A DNA stretch of 64,000 nt from Salinicola lusitanus (GCF_003206045.1 NZ_PZJM01000003.1:580037-644036); one strand, 5' to 3'; positions 9,024 through 18,800 are shown, counted from the first letter of the stretch. The notes: a model not told the origin generated them from the letters alone. Numbers and translations: made by a program.

Positions 9024-10814
9024 GTGGATCGGGATCGTGACGAAACGGATCAGCGGGATGCCCCGTGTCATCCGCGTGCCATCGACACGCTCACGGCGGA
9101 GCGCATCGACCGAATACGCTGGATCGCCAGACGGCACTATCAGGTAACGGATGCGTGGTTCATACCGGCGAAAGGTGGTGAGTGGCACGACATCCGCGGG
9201 CCAAACACAACGCTTGAACTCGCCGACGCCCAGGTCTTCTGCCACCGCACCCTCCGCCATGATGCACCGCTGGTCATCGAGGATGCCCGACGACATCCCG
9301 ACTTCGCCAGCCACCCCCTGGTCGCTGGGCCACCCCATTTGCGCTTTTATGCCGGCGTACCGGTGCGGGATCCCGCCGGATCGGGCATGGGCACGCTTTG
9401 CCTTATCGACACGGCACCGGTCGCCTCGTCAGCGCTCGATCTCGGTATGCTCCAGGTTCTCGCCACTCAGGTCGAGGAGGAGCTGGGCAAGCGTTCATCG
9501 CCCCAGCCGGCCCTGAAGCCGAGCCGGGACCACATCGACACGCTGACCGGTCTGCCGAATCGACGCCTGCTCCAGATGCTGATGGAGGCGGAGCTGGCAG
9601 TCGCCCGGCAGCGCAATCACAGCCTGTCGGTCTGCCTGATCAACCTGGATGGCTTCAAGTGCATCAACGAATCGCACGGTAGCGCCATCGGTGACGAAGT
9701 TCTACAAGTCATGGCTGGACGCTTGCGCGACGCGGTGCGGAGACAGGATCTGGTGACGCACCTGGGAGGCGACGAGTTCGCCATCATCCTACGCGACAGG
9801 TTGCAGCCTGAAGCCTGCAACCGGATCCTCGACCGGCTCCGCATCCCCATCAGAACATCGACGCACGCGCTCACCCTCACAGCCAGCATGGGCGTCACCT
9901 GCTACCCCGACGACGACGAGGACCCGGACGCACTGCTCCATCACGCCTACCAGGCGATGTACTCGGCCAAGGAAGCTGGAAAGAACGGCTATTGCCGCTT
10001 CGATCTGGAGCATCACCACTCCAGACGCCAACGCCTGGCCGTCGCCCGCGACGTGCACCTCGCCCTGTCGCGACAGCAACTGGAACTCTTCTATCAGCCC
10101 AAGATCGATTATCACGGCGACACGGTCGCCGCCTTCGAGGGGTTGCTCCGCTGGCGCCTCCCGTCTGGCGACGTCTTGCCGCCGGGCGATTTTCTTCCCG
10201 CCATCGAGAACAGCTGGCTCGATATCGAGGTGGGCAAGTACGTCATCGACACCGCGCTGAGAGACCTCGACCGGATCCTGCAGCGCGGGCTGCCCTATTC
10301 GATCAGCGTCAATGTCAACCCCTCCAGCCTCCTCGACAGCGGCTTCATCGACCATCTGCACCACGCCCTGGCGCGTCATGACCGGGACCTGGCAGGAAGG
10401 CTCACGCTGGAGATTCTGGAAAGCACCTCACCCCCGGAAGAACTCGACACCATCGTCTCCAACATTCAGGCATGCCTGCGACTCGGGCTGCAGCTGTCGC
10501 TGGACGATTTCGGTACGGGCCAATCGTCGTTGAGTTACCTGCGCACGTTCCCGACCCAAAAGATCAAGATCGACCGATCCTTTGTGATCGGCATGCTGGA
10601 CAACCCCGAGGACGAGGCCATCGTCGCGGCGATCATTGGTCTCTCCAAAAGCTTCAAGCGACGGGTCGTGGCGGAAGGGGTAGAAAATGGTGCGATCGAG
10701 GCACGCCTCAAGGGGCTCGGCTGCGATCTGGGGCAAGGCTTCTACTACAGCCCAGCCGTCCCCTTCGAACAAGCCATGAGGTGGGCCGGCGACTATTCGA
10801 GACGGCGGCATTGA
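9024..10814 (+). CDS. GAF-GGDEF-EAL cyclic-di-GMP signalling protein
   Basis: 596 residues, probably cytoplasmic. The GAF domain (about 20-150) is followed by GGDEF (about 170-330) with an intact LGGDEFAIIL and an upstream RRQD that matches the inhibitory I-site, then EAL (about 340-590). In the EAL domain the first motif reads EGL instead of EAL, but the metal/catalytic residues in FLPAIE, LEILE, DDFGTG, KIDRSF and AEGVE are retained. Both synthesis and breakdown of c-di-GMP are therefore possible; which one dominates cannot be read off. The start is GTG at 9024. It is divergent from the Cro-like regulator across the triple operator. Confidence 0.9.
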   Translation: MDRDRDETDQRDAPCHPRAIDTLTAERIDRIRWIARRHYQVTDAWFIPAKGGEWHDIRGPNTTLELADAQVFCHRTLRHDAPLVIEDARRHPDFASHPLVAGPPHLRFYAGVPVRDPAGSGMGTLCLIDTAPVASSALDLGMLQVLATQVEEELGKRSSPQPALKPSRDHIDTLTGLPNRRLLQMLMEAELAVARQRNHSLSVCLINLDGFKCINESHGSAIGDEVLQVMAGRLRDAVRRQDLVTHLGGDEFAIILRDRLQPEACNRILDRLRIPIRTSTHALTLTASMGVTCYPDDDEDPDALLHHAYQAMYSAKEAGKNGYCRFDLEHHHSRRQRLAVARDVHLALSRQQLELFYQPKIDYHGDTVAAFEGLLRWRLPSGDVLPPGDFLPAIENSWLDIEVGKYVIDTALRDLDRILQRGLPYSISVNVNPSSLLDSGFIDHLHHALARHDRDLAGRLTLEILESTSPPEELDTIVSNIQACLRLGLQLSLDDFGTGQSSLSYLRTFPTQKIKIDRSFVIGMLDNPEDEAIVAAIIGLSKSFKRRVVAEGVENGAIEARLKGLGCDLGQGFYYSPAVPFEQAMRWAGDYSRRRH

Positions 10815-10859
10815 GCTGCCGCTGGCGGCACACTCCCGAGACCGTCAGTGTCACCGCAC

Positions 10860-11750
10860 TCAAACACAGGCATCGGCGAGCCGAACGAATTGCGTCAACC
10901 GGACATCGACGGTCACGCTGAGCGAGTCCAGTGCTGCCGCCCGGTCCCGGCCTTCGGCGCTGGCGCGATAGAGATGCGGCGTCATCGCCAGCAGGTCGGC
11001 AATGGCCTGCGGTTCGCCCAGCGTCAGCGGGAAGCGGATCGTCTCGACGTCTAGCCGGACCAATCCATCGGGCACCGCCTGAGACGGTTCCCGCTCCGGC
11101 TTCAGGCTGGGGTAGATGATCTCGCGCAACTCTCTCAGATGGTCCGGCCCCACCTCGGCCTGAATCAGTATCCCCTCGGGTGCGAGCACGCGGGCGAACT
11201 GGGAGTAGACGGGAAAGCCGAACAGGCAGAGCACGCAATCCAGCGCACCATCCAGAACCGGCAGCCTGGCATTGCTCGCCACCACCCAGTGACTGCCCGC
11301 CTCCTCCTGCAGCTCGCGTGAAATCGCGCGCTCCTGTCTGGCGGCGCTCAGCACCGCCCACTTGGAGATATCCAGCCCCAGCAACGATAGCGCCGCGTCC
11401 TGCTCCCTCGCCGCCTCGGCCAGGCGACGCAAGTAGTAGCCCTCCCCGCAGCCGGCATCGAGACAGCGAAGCGCGCCTCCCTCGGGCTGTGCCGAGAGGG
11501 CGGCGCTGGCGACAGCATCGGCGACCGGACGATAGTGGCCGGCATTCAGAAAGCGTTGCCGCGCGGCGACCATCGCCTTGCTGTCGCCGGGGTCACGCGA
11601 ACGCTTGTGCTGGACCGGTAACAGATGGGTATAACCCTGGCGCGCCACGTCGAAGCTATGGCCGGCATCGCAGCGCCAGGTCCCGCCCTGAAGTTGCATC
11701 GGATTGCCGTCCAGCGGGCACGCCAGCGCGGAGAAAGGAGTGGGAGACAT
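10860..11750 (-). CDS. rlmA: 23S rRNA (guanine-N1)-methyltransferase RlmA
   Basis: SAM-dependent methylation of G745 in 23S rRNA. 296 residues from ATG 11750 (MSPTPFSALACPLDG). An N-terminal zinc-binding segment (CPLD ... RCDAGHSFD) precedes the Rossmann methyltransferase domain with motif I LDAGCGEGYY (about 95-105). The KRSRDPGDSKAMVAARQRFL stretch is highly family-typical. The frame is open upstream to 11945 into the next gene, but that extension is not coding-like. It lies 64 bases downstream of the flavin oxidase gene on the same strand. Confidence 0.93.
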   Translation of the reverse strand: MSPTPFSALACPLDGNPMQLQGGTWRCDAGHSFDVARQGYTHLLPVQHKRSRDPGDSKAMVAARQRFLNAGHYRPVADAVASAALSAQPEGGALRCLDAGCGEGYYLRRLAEAAREQDAALSLLGLDISKWAVLSAARQERAISRELQEEAGSHWVVASNARLPVLDGALDCVLCLFGFPVYSQFARVLAPEGILIQAEVGPDHLRELREIIYPSLKPEREPSQAVPDGLVRLDVETIRFPLTLGEPQAIADLLAMTPHLYRASAEGRDRAAALDSLSVTVDVRLTQFVRLADACV

Positions 11751-11814
11751 ATCGCTACCGCTTGTTCGTGGAGCCCGCCAGTCTACGCGACATCCCTCTC
11801 GAGAGGGCGGGTGG

Positions 11815-12963
11815 TCAGGCCGAAAGACGTGCCAGGCCGAATCCCGCCAGTGCCGCTGAAGCCGTTTCCGTCCGCAGCCATTGCCCCAGCGCCTCGCCCA
11901 TGGCGCTGGCGAACTTGAAGCCGTGACCGGAGAACCCGCCGGCAATGATCAGACCGGGTAGCGGCTCATCGATCAGAAAGTGCTCGTCCGGCGTGCGGAT
12001 ATACTGGCAAACCGCGCCGTGCTTGAGCTTGCCGACCCCGGGCAGATAGCGGTCGATCACCTGCTGCAGTTCGGCGACGTCGTCGGGGTGGTCGCCGAAC
12101 GGTGCCATCGGCGCGCCGGGTGCCAGCGACTGGCCGCTGTCATGGCGGCCGATCTTGAAACCGGCACCATCGATATCCGGGAAACCGTAGTAGATGCCCA
12201 GTTCATCGTCGGTCAGGCTGAATCCGGGGAAGCGCTCCGGCCGATAGCGGGCGTCCGCCTCGAACCAGGCAAAGGTCTTGCGTACTCGGGTCAACGGCAG
12301 TTCGATCCCCAGCGGCGCCAATAGCGGCGCCAGATGCTGACCGGTCGCCGCCAGCACCCGATCGGCGACGAAACGGCGGCCATCGGCGCAACTGGCCGTG
12401 AACCGTCCATCATCCCGATGCCGAATATCGGTTACCACCGCCCCCGTCGTCAGCGTCACCCCAGCGCGCCGCGCCACCTGTTCACGCCAACAGGCGATGA
12501 TACGCTCGACCCGCAGCACGCCGGCCCGCGGCTCGAAACCGCCGCGCATCGAGTCATCGAGCTGCCACCCCGGCCAGCGCCCGGCAGCCGCCTCGCCACC
12601 GAGCAGCTCCAGCGGCAGGTCGAACTGGCTCGCACTGGCTTCGACCTGCCGGATGAACGGCGCCGGAGCCGGACCGAGGTTGAGCACCCCCGTCGGAACG
12701 AACAGCGACTCGCCAGTCTCCCGCTCCAATTCCCGCCAGCGCTCCAGCGCGCGCAGAGCCAGTGGGACATAGCCGCTGCCCTCGCCGTAAGCCAGCCGGA
12801 TCAGGCGCGTCTCGCCATGATGCGCGCCCTGGTCATGAGGCGGGCTGTGGGCGTCGAGCAGCTGGATCGACTCCTCTCCGACCGAGGCCAGGTAGTCGGC
12901 CGTCGCCAGCCCCATGCTGCCGGCACCGATGATCAAGATCTTGCTGTGAAAGGTCTGTGTCAT
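11815..12963 (-). CDS. solA: N-methyl-L-tryptophan/sarcosine oxidase-like flavoenzyme
   Basis: FAD-dependent demethylation of an N-methyl amino acid, giving formaldehyde and hydrogen peroxide. 382 residues (SolA is about 372). The N-terminal dinucleotide fold is GAGSMGLA (about 13-20). Cys319 in VCQYIRTPDEHFLID corresponds to the covalent flavin Cys of the MSOX/MTOX family, and GGFSGHGFKFA near the C-terminus is family-typical. The start ATG is 12963; an extension to 13080 would overlap the symporter. The exact substrate (N-methyltryptophan or sarcosine) is uncertain. Confidence 0.85.
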   Translation of the reverse strand: MTQTFHSKILIIGAGSMGLATADYLASVGEESIQLLDAHSPPHDQGAHHGETRLIRLAYGEGSGYVPLALRALERWRELERETGESLFVPTGVLNLGPAPAPFIRQVEASASQFDLPLELLGGEAAAGRWPGWQLDDSMRGGFEPRAGVLRVERIIACWREQVARRAGVTLTTGAVVTDIRHRDDGRFTASCADGRRFVADRVLAATGQHLAPLLAPLGIELPLTRVRKTFAWFEADARYRPERFPGFSLTDDELGIYYGFPDIDGAGFKIGRHDSGQSLAPGAPMAPFGDHPDDVAELQQVIDRYLPGVGKLKHGAVCQYIRTPDEHFLIDEPLPGLIIAGGFSGHGFKFASAMGEALGQWLRTETASAALAGFGLARLSA

Positions 12964-12991
12964 GCGTCGACGAATCCCGATATTCACTGGC

Positions 12992-14311
12992 TTACGTGGC
13001 GGTCGCGTCGGCGGTGCGCGGGGCCCGCTCGCCTTCACTGCGCGAGATGATGGCGGTGCCCGCCAGGTCGCCGGTGACATTGAGCGCGGTACAGCCCATG
13101 CCGACCAGCGCGTCGATCGAGGTCAAGAGCGCCACGGTCTCGATCGGCAATCCGACCTGGGCAAAGACCGTCGCGATCATCACGATGCCGGCGCCGGGCA
13201 CCCCCGCCGTGCCGATGGAGGTGAGCGTCCCGATCAGCACGATCTCGACCATGGTCATGAAATCCAGCGGGATACCCGCCACGTTGGCGGCGAAGACCGC
13301 CGATATCGCGATCCGGATCGCCGCGCCATCCATGTTGATGGTCGCGCCCAGCGGTAGGCTGAACCCATACAGACTCTGCGAGATTCCGAGCCGGCGCGCC
13401 GCGTTCAGCGTCAGCGGCAAGGTGCCGGTACTGCTCTGCGTGGCGAAGGCGGTCGCCATGGGCGTCCGGGCTTCGCGGAAGAAATCCCTGAGCCGCACCC
13501 CGAAGCCCTTCATCAGCACGCAGTAGAGCAGCAGATGCACCGCCAGCGCGAGATAGAGCACCACCACCATGTTGCCCAGCGAGAGGATGGTATCCAGCCC
13601 CTGCTTGGCCACGGTGCCGGCCACGATCGCGAACACCCCGATCGGCACGTACTGGAGCACGCCCGACATCACCTTCATGGTCACTGCGTTGAGCCCTTCG
13701 ATCATGACATAGAGCTTCTCCGCCAGCTCACCCTGGGTCTTTTCATCGGACCGGGGCTTTTCATCCGAATGAGCCTCGCCATCGGCCTGGGCCGCATCCT
13801 CGAGGGCCGCCCCGCGCTGACGCAGCTTGAGCAGCGCGATCCCGAACACGAAAGCGGTGAAGATGATCCCCAGCAGATTGGGCTCGGCCAGCGCGGCGAC
13901 GATATTGCTGGGCACGATCGACAGCAGCACGCTGACGATGCCGGGATTCTCCGGGACCGAGACGCTGGCGCTGTCGTCGAGGGTCATGCCGCTGCCCGGC
14001 GAGAGCAGCGAGGCGACGACCAGCCCGACCACGATCGCCAGCGCCGAGGTCACCACGTAGTAACCGAACACCTTGCCGCCGATTCGCCCCATCCGGCCGA
14101 GATCGGCCTGATTGATCCCCACGATCAGGGTAAACAGCACGATCGGCACGATCAGGAACTGCAGCAACCGCAGCAGCAGATCGCCCAGTGGCGCCAGCCA
14201 GGCCGCGACGGTCTCACCACCGATCAGCCCGACCGCCACGCCCAGCACCAGGGCGATGGTCACGCGCAGAATGAGAGAGGCGTCGAGATAGCCTCGAAAC
14301 AGAGTTTTCAT
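12992..14311 (-). CDS. Dicarboxylate/amino acid:cation symporter (DAACS)
   Basis: Polytopic inner-membrane Na+ or H+ symporter of the GltP/DctA fold, 439 residues from ATG 14311. The SSTGTLPLT re-entrant loop (serine-rich HP1) and the NMDGAAIRIA motif of TM7 are present. A hydrophilic insert with the repeat SDEKPRSDEKT (about 190-205) replaces the usual short TM4-5 region and is unusual. It lies upstream of the SolA-like gene on the same strand, 28 bases apart. Glutamate, aspartate, serine or C4-dicarboxylate are all possible substrates. Confidence 0.88.
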   Translation of the reverse strand: MKTLFRGYLDASLILRVTIALVLGVAVGLIGGETVAAWLAPLGDLLLRLLQFLIVPIVLFTLIVGINQADLGRMGRIGGKVFGYYVVTSALAIVVGLVVASLLSPGSGMTLDDSASVSVPENPGIVSVLLSIVPSNIVAALAEPNLLGIIFTAFVFGIALLKLRQRGAALEDAAQADGEAHSDEKPRSDEKTQGELAEKLYVMIEGLNAVTMKVMSGVLQYVPIGVFAIVAGTVAKQGLDTILSLGNMVVVLYLALAVHLLLYCVLMKGFGVRLRDFFREARTPMATAFATQSSTGTLPLTLNAARRLGISQSLYGFSLPLGATINMDGAAIRIAISAVFAANVAGIPLDFMTMVEIVLIGTLTSIGTAGVPGAGIVMIATVFAQVGLPIETVALLTSIDALVGMGCTALNVTGDLAGTAIISRSEGERAPRTADATAT

Positions 14312-14380
14312 GAATGTGCCTATGACTAGCCGTGAGGACGACGCCTGGCGAAGCGGCGTCGCTGTCGCATAGCGTAACGC

Positions 14381-14404
14381 AAAAGCCCGACGCAAGGCCG
14401 GGCT
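14381..14404 (-). terminator. Terminator after the YghU-like GST gene
   Basis: On the minus strand AGCCCG pairs with CGGGCT across a 9-base loop and is followed directly by TTTT, 22 bases after the GST stop codon. Confidence 0.65.
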
Positions 14405-14425
14405 CGGTGAAGGGGCAGCGCGATA

Positions 14426-15286
14426 TCAGCCGCCGAGCTTGTCCTGAGTCTGGGTGTCGAAGTCGCTGGCGTCGTGACGCTCGTGAAGCTGGGTTTCCGG
14501 CTCACCGAAGGTGCGATTGACCATGCGGCCACGCTGCACGGCCGGACGGGCGTCGATCTCCCTGGCCCAGCGCTGCACGTGGGTGTAGCTCTCGACATCG
14601 AGAAATTCGGCGGCATCGTAGAGCCGACCCAGCGCCAGCTGGCCATACCAGGACCAGGTCGCGATATCGGCGATGGTGTAGTCGTCGCCGGCGAGGTAGC
14701 GCGACTCGGCCAGGCGCCGATCGAGCACGTCGAGCTGACGCTTGGCTTCCATGGTGAAGCGGTCGATGGCGTATTCGATCTTCTCCGGCGCGTAAGCGTA
14801 GAAGTGGCCGAAGCCGCCCCCCAGATACGGGGCGCTCCCCATCTGCCAGAACAGCCAGTTCATCGTCTCGACACGCAGGGCCGGATCGCTCGGCAGGAAG
14901 GCGCCGAATTTTTCGGCCAGATGGAGCAGGATCGAACCGGATTCGAACACGCGAATCGGCTTGTCGCCACTGCGATCCATCAGTGCCGGGATCTTGGAGT
15001 TCGGGTTGACCTCGACGAAGCCGCTGCCGAACTGATCGCCATCGCCGATCTTGATCAGCCAGGCGTCGTATTCGGCATCCTTGCCCAGCGCCAGCAGCTC
15101 CTCCAGCAGTACGGTGACCTTGACCCCGTTGGGGGTGGCCAGCGAGTAGAGCTGGAACGGATGCTTGCCGACCGGCAGTTCCTGGTCGTGGGTCGGTCCG
15201 GCCACCGGACGGTTGATGCTGGCGAACTTGCCGCCGCTCTCCTTGGGTTCCCAGACCTTGGGGGGCGTGTAGCTAGTGTCACTCAT
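14426..15286 (-). CDS. yghU: Glutathione S-transferase, YghU-like
   Basis: Disulfide-bond oxidoreductase of the Nu-class GST family, 286 residues. The N-terminal extension before the thioredoxin fold, the HPFQLYSLATPNGVKV motif (Thr-Pro-Asn bind glutathione, about 50-54), NPNSKIPAL and FESGSILLHL are typical of YghU. The C-terminal all-helical domain follows (about 130-265). ATG at 15286. It is a single-gene unit with its own terminator. A general thiol/peroxide defence role is inferred from the family. Confidence 0.9.
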   Translation of the reverse strand: MSDTSYTPPKVWEPKESGGKFASINRPVAGPTHDQELPVGKHPFQLYSLATPNGVKVTVLLEELLALGKDAEYDAWLIKIGDGDQFGSGFVEVNPNSKIPALMDRSGDKPIRVFESGSILLHLAEKFGAFLPSDPALRVETMNWLFWQMGSAPYLGGGFGHFYAYAPEKIEYAIDRFTMEAKRQLDVLDRRLAESRYLAGDDYTIADIATWSWYGQLALGRLYDAAEFLDVESYTHVQRWAREIDARPAVQRGRMVNRTFGEPETQLHERHDASDFDTQTQDKLGG

Positions 15287-15413
15287 GCAACTTCTCCACT
15301 CTTGGTCGATAGCGCGCGAAGCGCCTGTGTGAAGAAAGGTAGCTGGTTAATGGCCTGCGATCGAGGGGCGGTGAGCGCAGCGCCACGCCCACGGCCATCC
15401 TCGATCGCGCTTT

Positions 15414-16025
15414 TCAGTAGCCCACGGTGAAGCGCTGACGCACGTGCCGCGGACTCTCCAGCTCGTCCACCAGGGCGATGGCGTAGTCCTCGAACGAGAT
15501 GCGCGAGCCCTCGGAATAGGTCAGCAGCGTATCCTGTCCCAGGCGGAAGCGCCCGGTGCGCTCGCCGGGCACGAACTCGGCCGACGGCGACAGGAAGGTC
15601 CAGTCGAGATCCGTCACCGCCCGCAGCCGTTCGAGGAACTCGGCACCCCGGGCCGCCTCGGCGCGGTAGGCCTCGGGGAAGTCCGGCTGGTCGATCAGCC
15701 GCTGCCCGGGCGCCACTTCCAGGCTGCCGGCACCGCCGACCACCAGATAGCGCCTGACCCCGGCGTCGCGCACCGCGCCGACCAGCGTCTCGACATCGCT
15801 GGCGACGAAGTGCACCGCGCTGATCACCGCCTCGTGCCCGGCAAGCAGCGTCGCCAGCGCGTGGCGATCGCCGGCATCGCCGGTGGTCGGCGTGACGCCC
15901 TCGAGCGGGGCGATGCGCTCGGGGTGGCGCGCGATCGCCGTGACCTGATGACCGCGGGCGGAGAGTTCGGCGAGGATGCGCGATCCGGCATTACCGGAGG
16001 CACCGATCAGAGCAATCTTGGCCAT
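15414..16025 (-). CDS. NAD(P)H-binding oxidoreductase (atypical SDR)
   Basis: 203 residues with an N-terminal Rossmann motif GASGNAGSRI (about 8-17) and the VVGGAGSLEV segment of the YesF/NmrA-like NAD(P)-binding family. These proteins act as flavin or quinone-related reductases or redox sensors. The start ATG 16025 was chosen at MAKIALIGASG. It is divergent from an HxlR regulator, a very common pairing, so it is likely controlled by it. The substrate is unknown. Confidence 0.85.
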   Translation of the reverse strand: MAKIALIGASGNAGSRILAELSARGHQVTAIARHPERIAPLEGVTPTTGDAGDRHALATLLAGHEAVISAVHFVASDVETLVGAVRDAGVRRYLVVGGAGSLEVAPGQRLIDQPDFPEAYRAEAARGAEFLERLRAVTDLDWTFLSPSAEFVPGERTGRFRLGQDTLLTYSEGSRISFEDYAIALVDELESPRHVRQRFTVGY

Positions 16026-16067
16026 GGGGATCTTCCTTCGACAAGACGATATAGAGGGCATAGGTCT

Positions 16068-16105
16068 ACAAACTGGACCGTGAAGGCGAATCTATGCGAG
16101 TTTGT
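16068..16105. promoter_or_regulatory. Inverted repeat between SDR and HxlR genes
   Basis: ACAAACT at 16068-16074 and AGTTTGT at 16099-16105 form a 7-base inverted repeat with 24 bases between arms, 43 bases upstream of the SDR start. A candidate HxlR site; the arm distance (31 bases) is about three helical turns. Confidence 0.4.
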
Positions 16106-16219
16106 TTCCTGCCACAAGAAGTCACGCAGGCCTGACCCGGTCACACCCGACTGACCCATGGCGGCCCCCTTCGCCCCCATCGTCACCCCATCGCGACGAG
16201 ACAGTCACACGAGACGATC

Positions 16220-16618
16220 ATGAACGACAGCCCGCTCCTGCCTGATACCCTCGCCCCCGCATCGCCGGCGTTGGCCCAGCCCTGCCCGATCCGCGACATA
16301 CTCGACCGTATCGGCGATCAGTGGAGCCTGCTGGTGCTGCTGACCCTGCGACCGGGCACCCGCCGCTTCAACCAGCTACGCCGCGAGATCGACGATATCT
16401 CCAAGCAGATGCTCTCGCGCACGCTCAAGCAGCTGGAGCAGGACGGCCTGGTCAGCCGTACCGCCTACCCCGAGGTGCCGCCCCGGGTGGAGTATCAGCT
16501 CACCGAGCTCGGCCACTCGCTGCTGACGCCGGTCGCCGCCCTGGTCGCCTGGGCCGAACGGCATCAACCGGCGGTGAACGCGGCACGCGAGCGCTACCAG
16601 CGCGCCACAGAGCGCTGA
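16220..16618 (+). CDS. HxlR-family transcriptional regulator
   Basis: 132-residue winged-helix regulator. The HxlR signature is clear: CPIRDILDRIGDQWSLLVLL (Cys21-centred, often a redox or electrophile sensor), RRFNQLRREIDDISKQMLSRTL (recognition helix) and the wing VEYQLTELG. Divergent from the NAD(P)-binding protein gene, which it probably represses. The signal is unknown; quinones or other electrophiles are the usual ones in the family. Confidence 0.9.
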   Translation: MNDSPLLPDTLAPASPALAQPCPIRDILDRIGDQWSLLVLLTLRPGTRRFNQLRREIDDISKQMLSRTLKQLEQDGLVSRTAYPEVPPRVEYQLTELGHSLLTPVAALVAWAERHQPAVNAARERYQRATER

Positions 16619-16709
16619 GCACGCGGTAGAGAGAGCAGTAGTGGGAGTGAAAGCTCCCCGCGGTGATGCCATCCGACCCGGGTGACAGCGCGATCACGAC
16701 GCAGGCGCT

Positions 16710-18800
16710 TCAGTCACGGAGCGCCTCGCGGCGGTTGGGCGGGACCAGCCCGTGGCGGCGCATGCGCCGGTAGAGCGTCGGCCGCGAGACGCCCAACTGA
16801 CGCGCCACCTGGCTGACGTTCCAGCCCGCCTGGGCCAGAGCACGCGCCAGCGCCAGACCCTCGGGTTCGACGGACACGTCGTCGCTGTCGTGCCCTACCT
16901 GAGTCGTCGCGGGTATCGCGGATGGCGGAGGAGTGGGGGGCACGGAGGCCCGATCGGCGCGGCAGCCCTCGGGCAGGTCGTGCACGGTGATCCTCTCCCC
17001 CTCGCGGGTGGCGAGGGCAAACGCCAGCGCACTCTTGAGCTGGCGCACATTGCCCGGCCAGGGGGCGTCGAGCAGCGCATTCAGGGCGTCGCCACGCAGA
17101 GGTACCGAGACGCCCTGCTCGGCGGTCAGGGCGGCGAACAGCCGCTGGATCAGATCGCGGCGGTCGGCGCGCTCGCGCAGTGGCGGCAGCACCAGCTCGG
17201 CGCCATTGAGGCGGTAGTAGAGATCCTCGCGGAAGCCGCCCTCGGCGATCAGCGCGGCGAGGTCGCGATGGGTGGCGGTGACCACCCGCAGCGCCACCTT
17301 GACCGGCCGCTCGGCGCCGAGCGGCATCACCTCCTGCTCGGCCAGCACCCGCAATAGACGGCTCTGCAGCGCCAGCGGCATGTCACCGATCTCGTCGAGG
17401 AACAGCGTGCCGCCGTCGGCCTGCGCGATCAGGCCGCGCATGCCCTTGGGATTGCCACCGGTAAAGGCCCCGGGCAGATAGCCGAACAGCTCGCTCTCGA
17501 TCAACGCTTCGGGAATCGCCGCACAGTTGACCGCGACGAAGGGGCCCTCGGCGCGGTCACCGCTGGCGTGCAGCGCGCGTGCCAGCACCTCCTTGCCGGT
17601 GCCGGTCTCGCCCCGGATCAGCACGTTGAGCGGCTGCCAGCAGAGCCGCCGGGCCAGGCCCAGCAGCCGCTGCATCGCCGGATCGTCCCCCGCCAGACGA
17701 TCCAGGGCCGGCGTCGAGGTGGGCGCCACAGGATCGTGGGACGTGGTGGCAGCGTCAGTCGTCATGCCAGTCGCGATGTCAGTCGCCGTGTCTTCCGTGG
17801 TGCCGGTCACCGTCGCGTCACGCCGACGCGCACGCCCACCGCGCGGCTCGACCAGCGCGGCGAAGCGGATCTCGCCGCTGGCGCGCAGGCGCAGGGCGCG
17901 CAGCTGGTCCGGCTCGCAGCGCGGCAGCGCCAGCAGATCGTCCAGCTCGGCCTCGAACAGCTGGGTCACCCAGATCGGTGCCGGCGGCGTGCGCTGGGCG
18001 TGGGCGTCGATCAGTGCCCGCCCCTCGCCGTTGGCGGCGAGCACCCGCCCCTGCGGGTCGAAGGCGAGCAGGCCGCGGCCGTTGAAATGGACGAAGGCGC
18101 GGGTGGTATCGAAGCGCAGGATGGTGGTGTCGCGGTAACGATGCAGGAAGTAGGCGTCCTCGATCATCCGCGCGTAGAGCGTGACCAGCGGCAGGCCGAA
18201 GCTCTGGCTCTCCAGCCCACGCGGTGACTGCAGCGCGGAGATATCGAGCACCGCGATGGGCCGCCCCTGGGGGTCGTGGATCGGCGCCGCAGTGCAGGTG
18301 AGCGCGATATGGGTGGCGTCGAAGTGCTCGCGCTGATGACAGGTCAGGGCGCGCGCCTCGTGAATGCAGGTACCCACGGCGCAGGTGCCGGCATGGCGTT
18401 CGTCCCAGTCGGCGCCGAGATAGAGGCCGGCACGACGCAGCGCGGCATCCTGATCCGGGTGACCGCGAAAGTCGACGGTGACCCCGTGGCGGTCGGTCAG
18501 CAGCAGGACATAGCCCATCGGCGCCACCTGGGCGAAGAGCTGGTCGACCCCGGCCCGGGCCACGTAGAGGAGTTCGTCCACCGGCTCGCGGGAGTCGACC
18601 AGCGCTGCGTGGGTCAGCACACGCACCGGCCGCGGACGGCTGGGATCGAGCCGATAGTCGTCGACGCAGCGCCGCCAGGAGCGCTGGATGATCTCGCGTC
18701 CCGCCAGCGCCTCGCGCCCCTCGCCCAGGCGCACCAGCGTGGCGATGTGCTGGCGCTGTGCCTGCTCGAACCTGCCCGCTTTCATCAAGCCGAGTTCCAT
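16710..18800 (-). CDS. Sigma-54-dependent activator, AcoR-like
   Basis: 696-residue enhancer-binding protein. The N-terminal sensory half includes a GAF domain (about 70-200, with the CAVGTCIHE and CTAAPIHD stretches of AcoR-type regulators). The central AAA+ domain (about 380-610) has Walker A GETGTGKEV (about 397) and Walker B LFLDEIGDMP. A Fis-type helix-turn-helix closes the protein (about 655-690). The sigma-54 contact loop reads GAFTGG rather than GAFTGA. A Thr/Ala-rich linker separates the halves. The start ATG is 18800. It is divergent from the monooxygenase gene, whose promoter is of the -24/-12 type, so it should activate that operon. Confidence 0.93.
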   Translation of the reverse strand: MELGLMKAGRFEQAQRQHIATLVRLGEGREALAGREIIQRSWRRCVDDYRLDPSRPRPVRVLTHAALVDSREPVDELLYVARAGVDQLFAQVAPMGYVLLLTDRHGVTVDFRGHPDQDAALRRAGLYLGADWDERHAGTCAVGTCIHEARALTCHQREHFDATHIALTCTAAPIHDPQGRPIAVLDISALQSPRGLESQSFGLPLVTLYARMIEDAYFLHRYRDTTILRFDTTRAFVHFNGRGLLAFDPQGRVLAANGEGRALIDAHAQRTPPAPIWVTQLFEAELDDLLALPRCEPDQLRALRLRASGEIRFAALVEPRGGRARRRDATVTGTTEDTATDIATGMTTDAATTSHDPVAPTSTPALDRLAGDDPAMQRLLGLARRLCWQPLNVLIRGETGTGKEVLARALHASGDRAEGPFVAVNCAAIPEALIESELFGYLPGAFTGGNPKGMRGLIAQADGGTLFLDEIGDMPLALQSRLLRVLAEQEVMPLGAERPVKVALRVVTATHRDLAALIAEGGFREDLYYRLNGAELVLPPLRERADRRDLIQRLFAALTAEQGVSVPLRGDALNALLDAPWPGNVRQLKSALAFALATREGERITVHDLPEGCRADRASVPPTPPPSAIPATTQVGHDSDDVSVEPEGLALARALAQAGWNVSQVARQLGVSRPTLYRRMRRHGLVPPNRREALRD

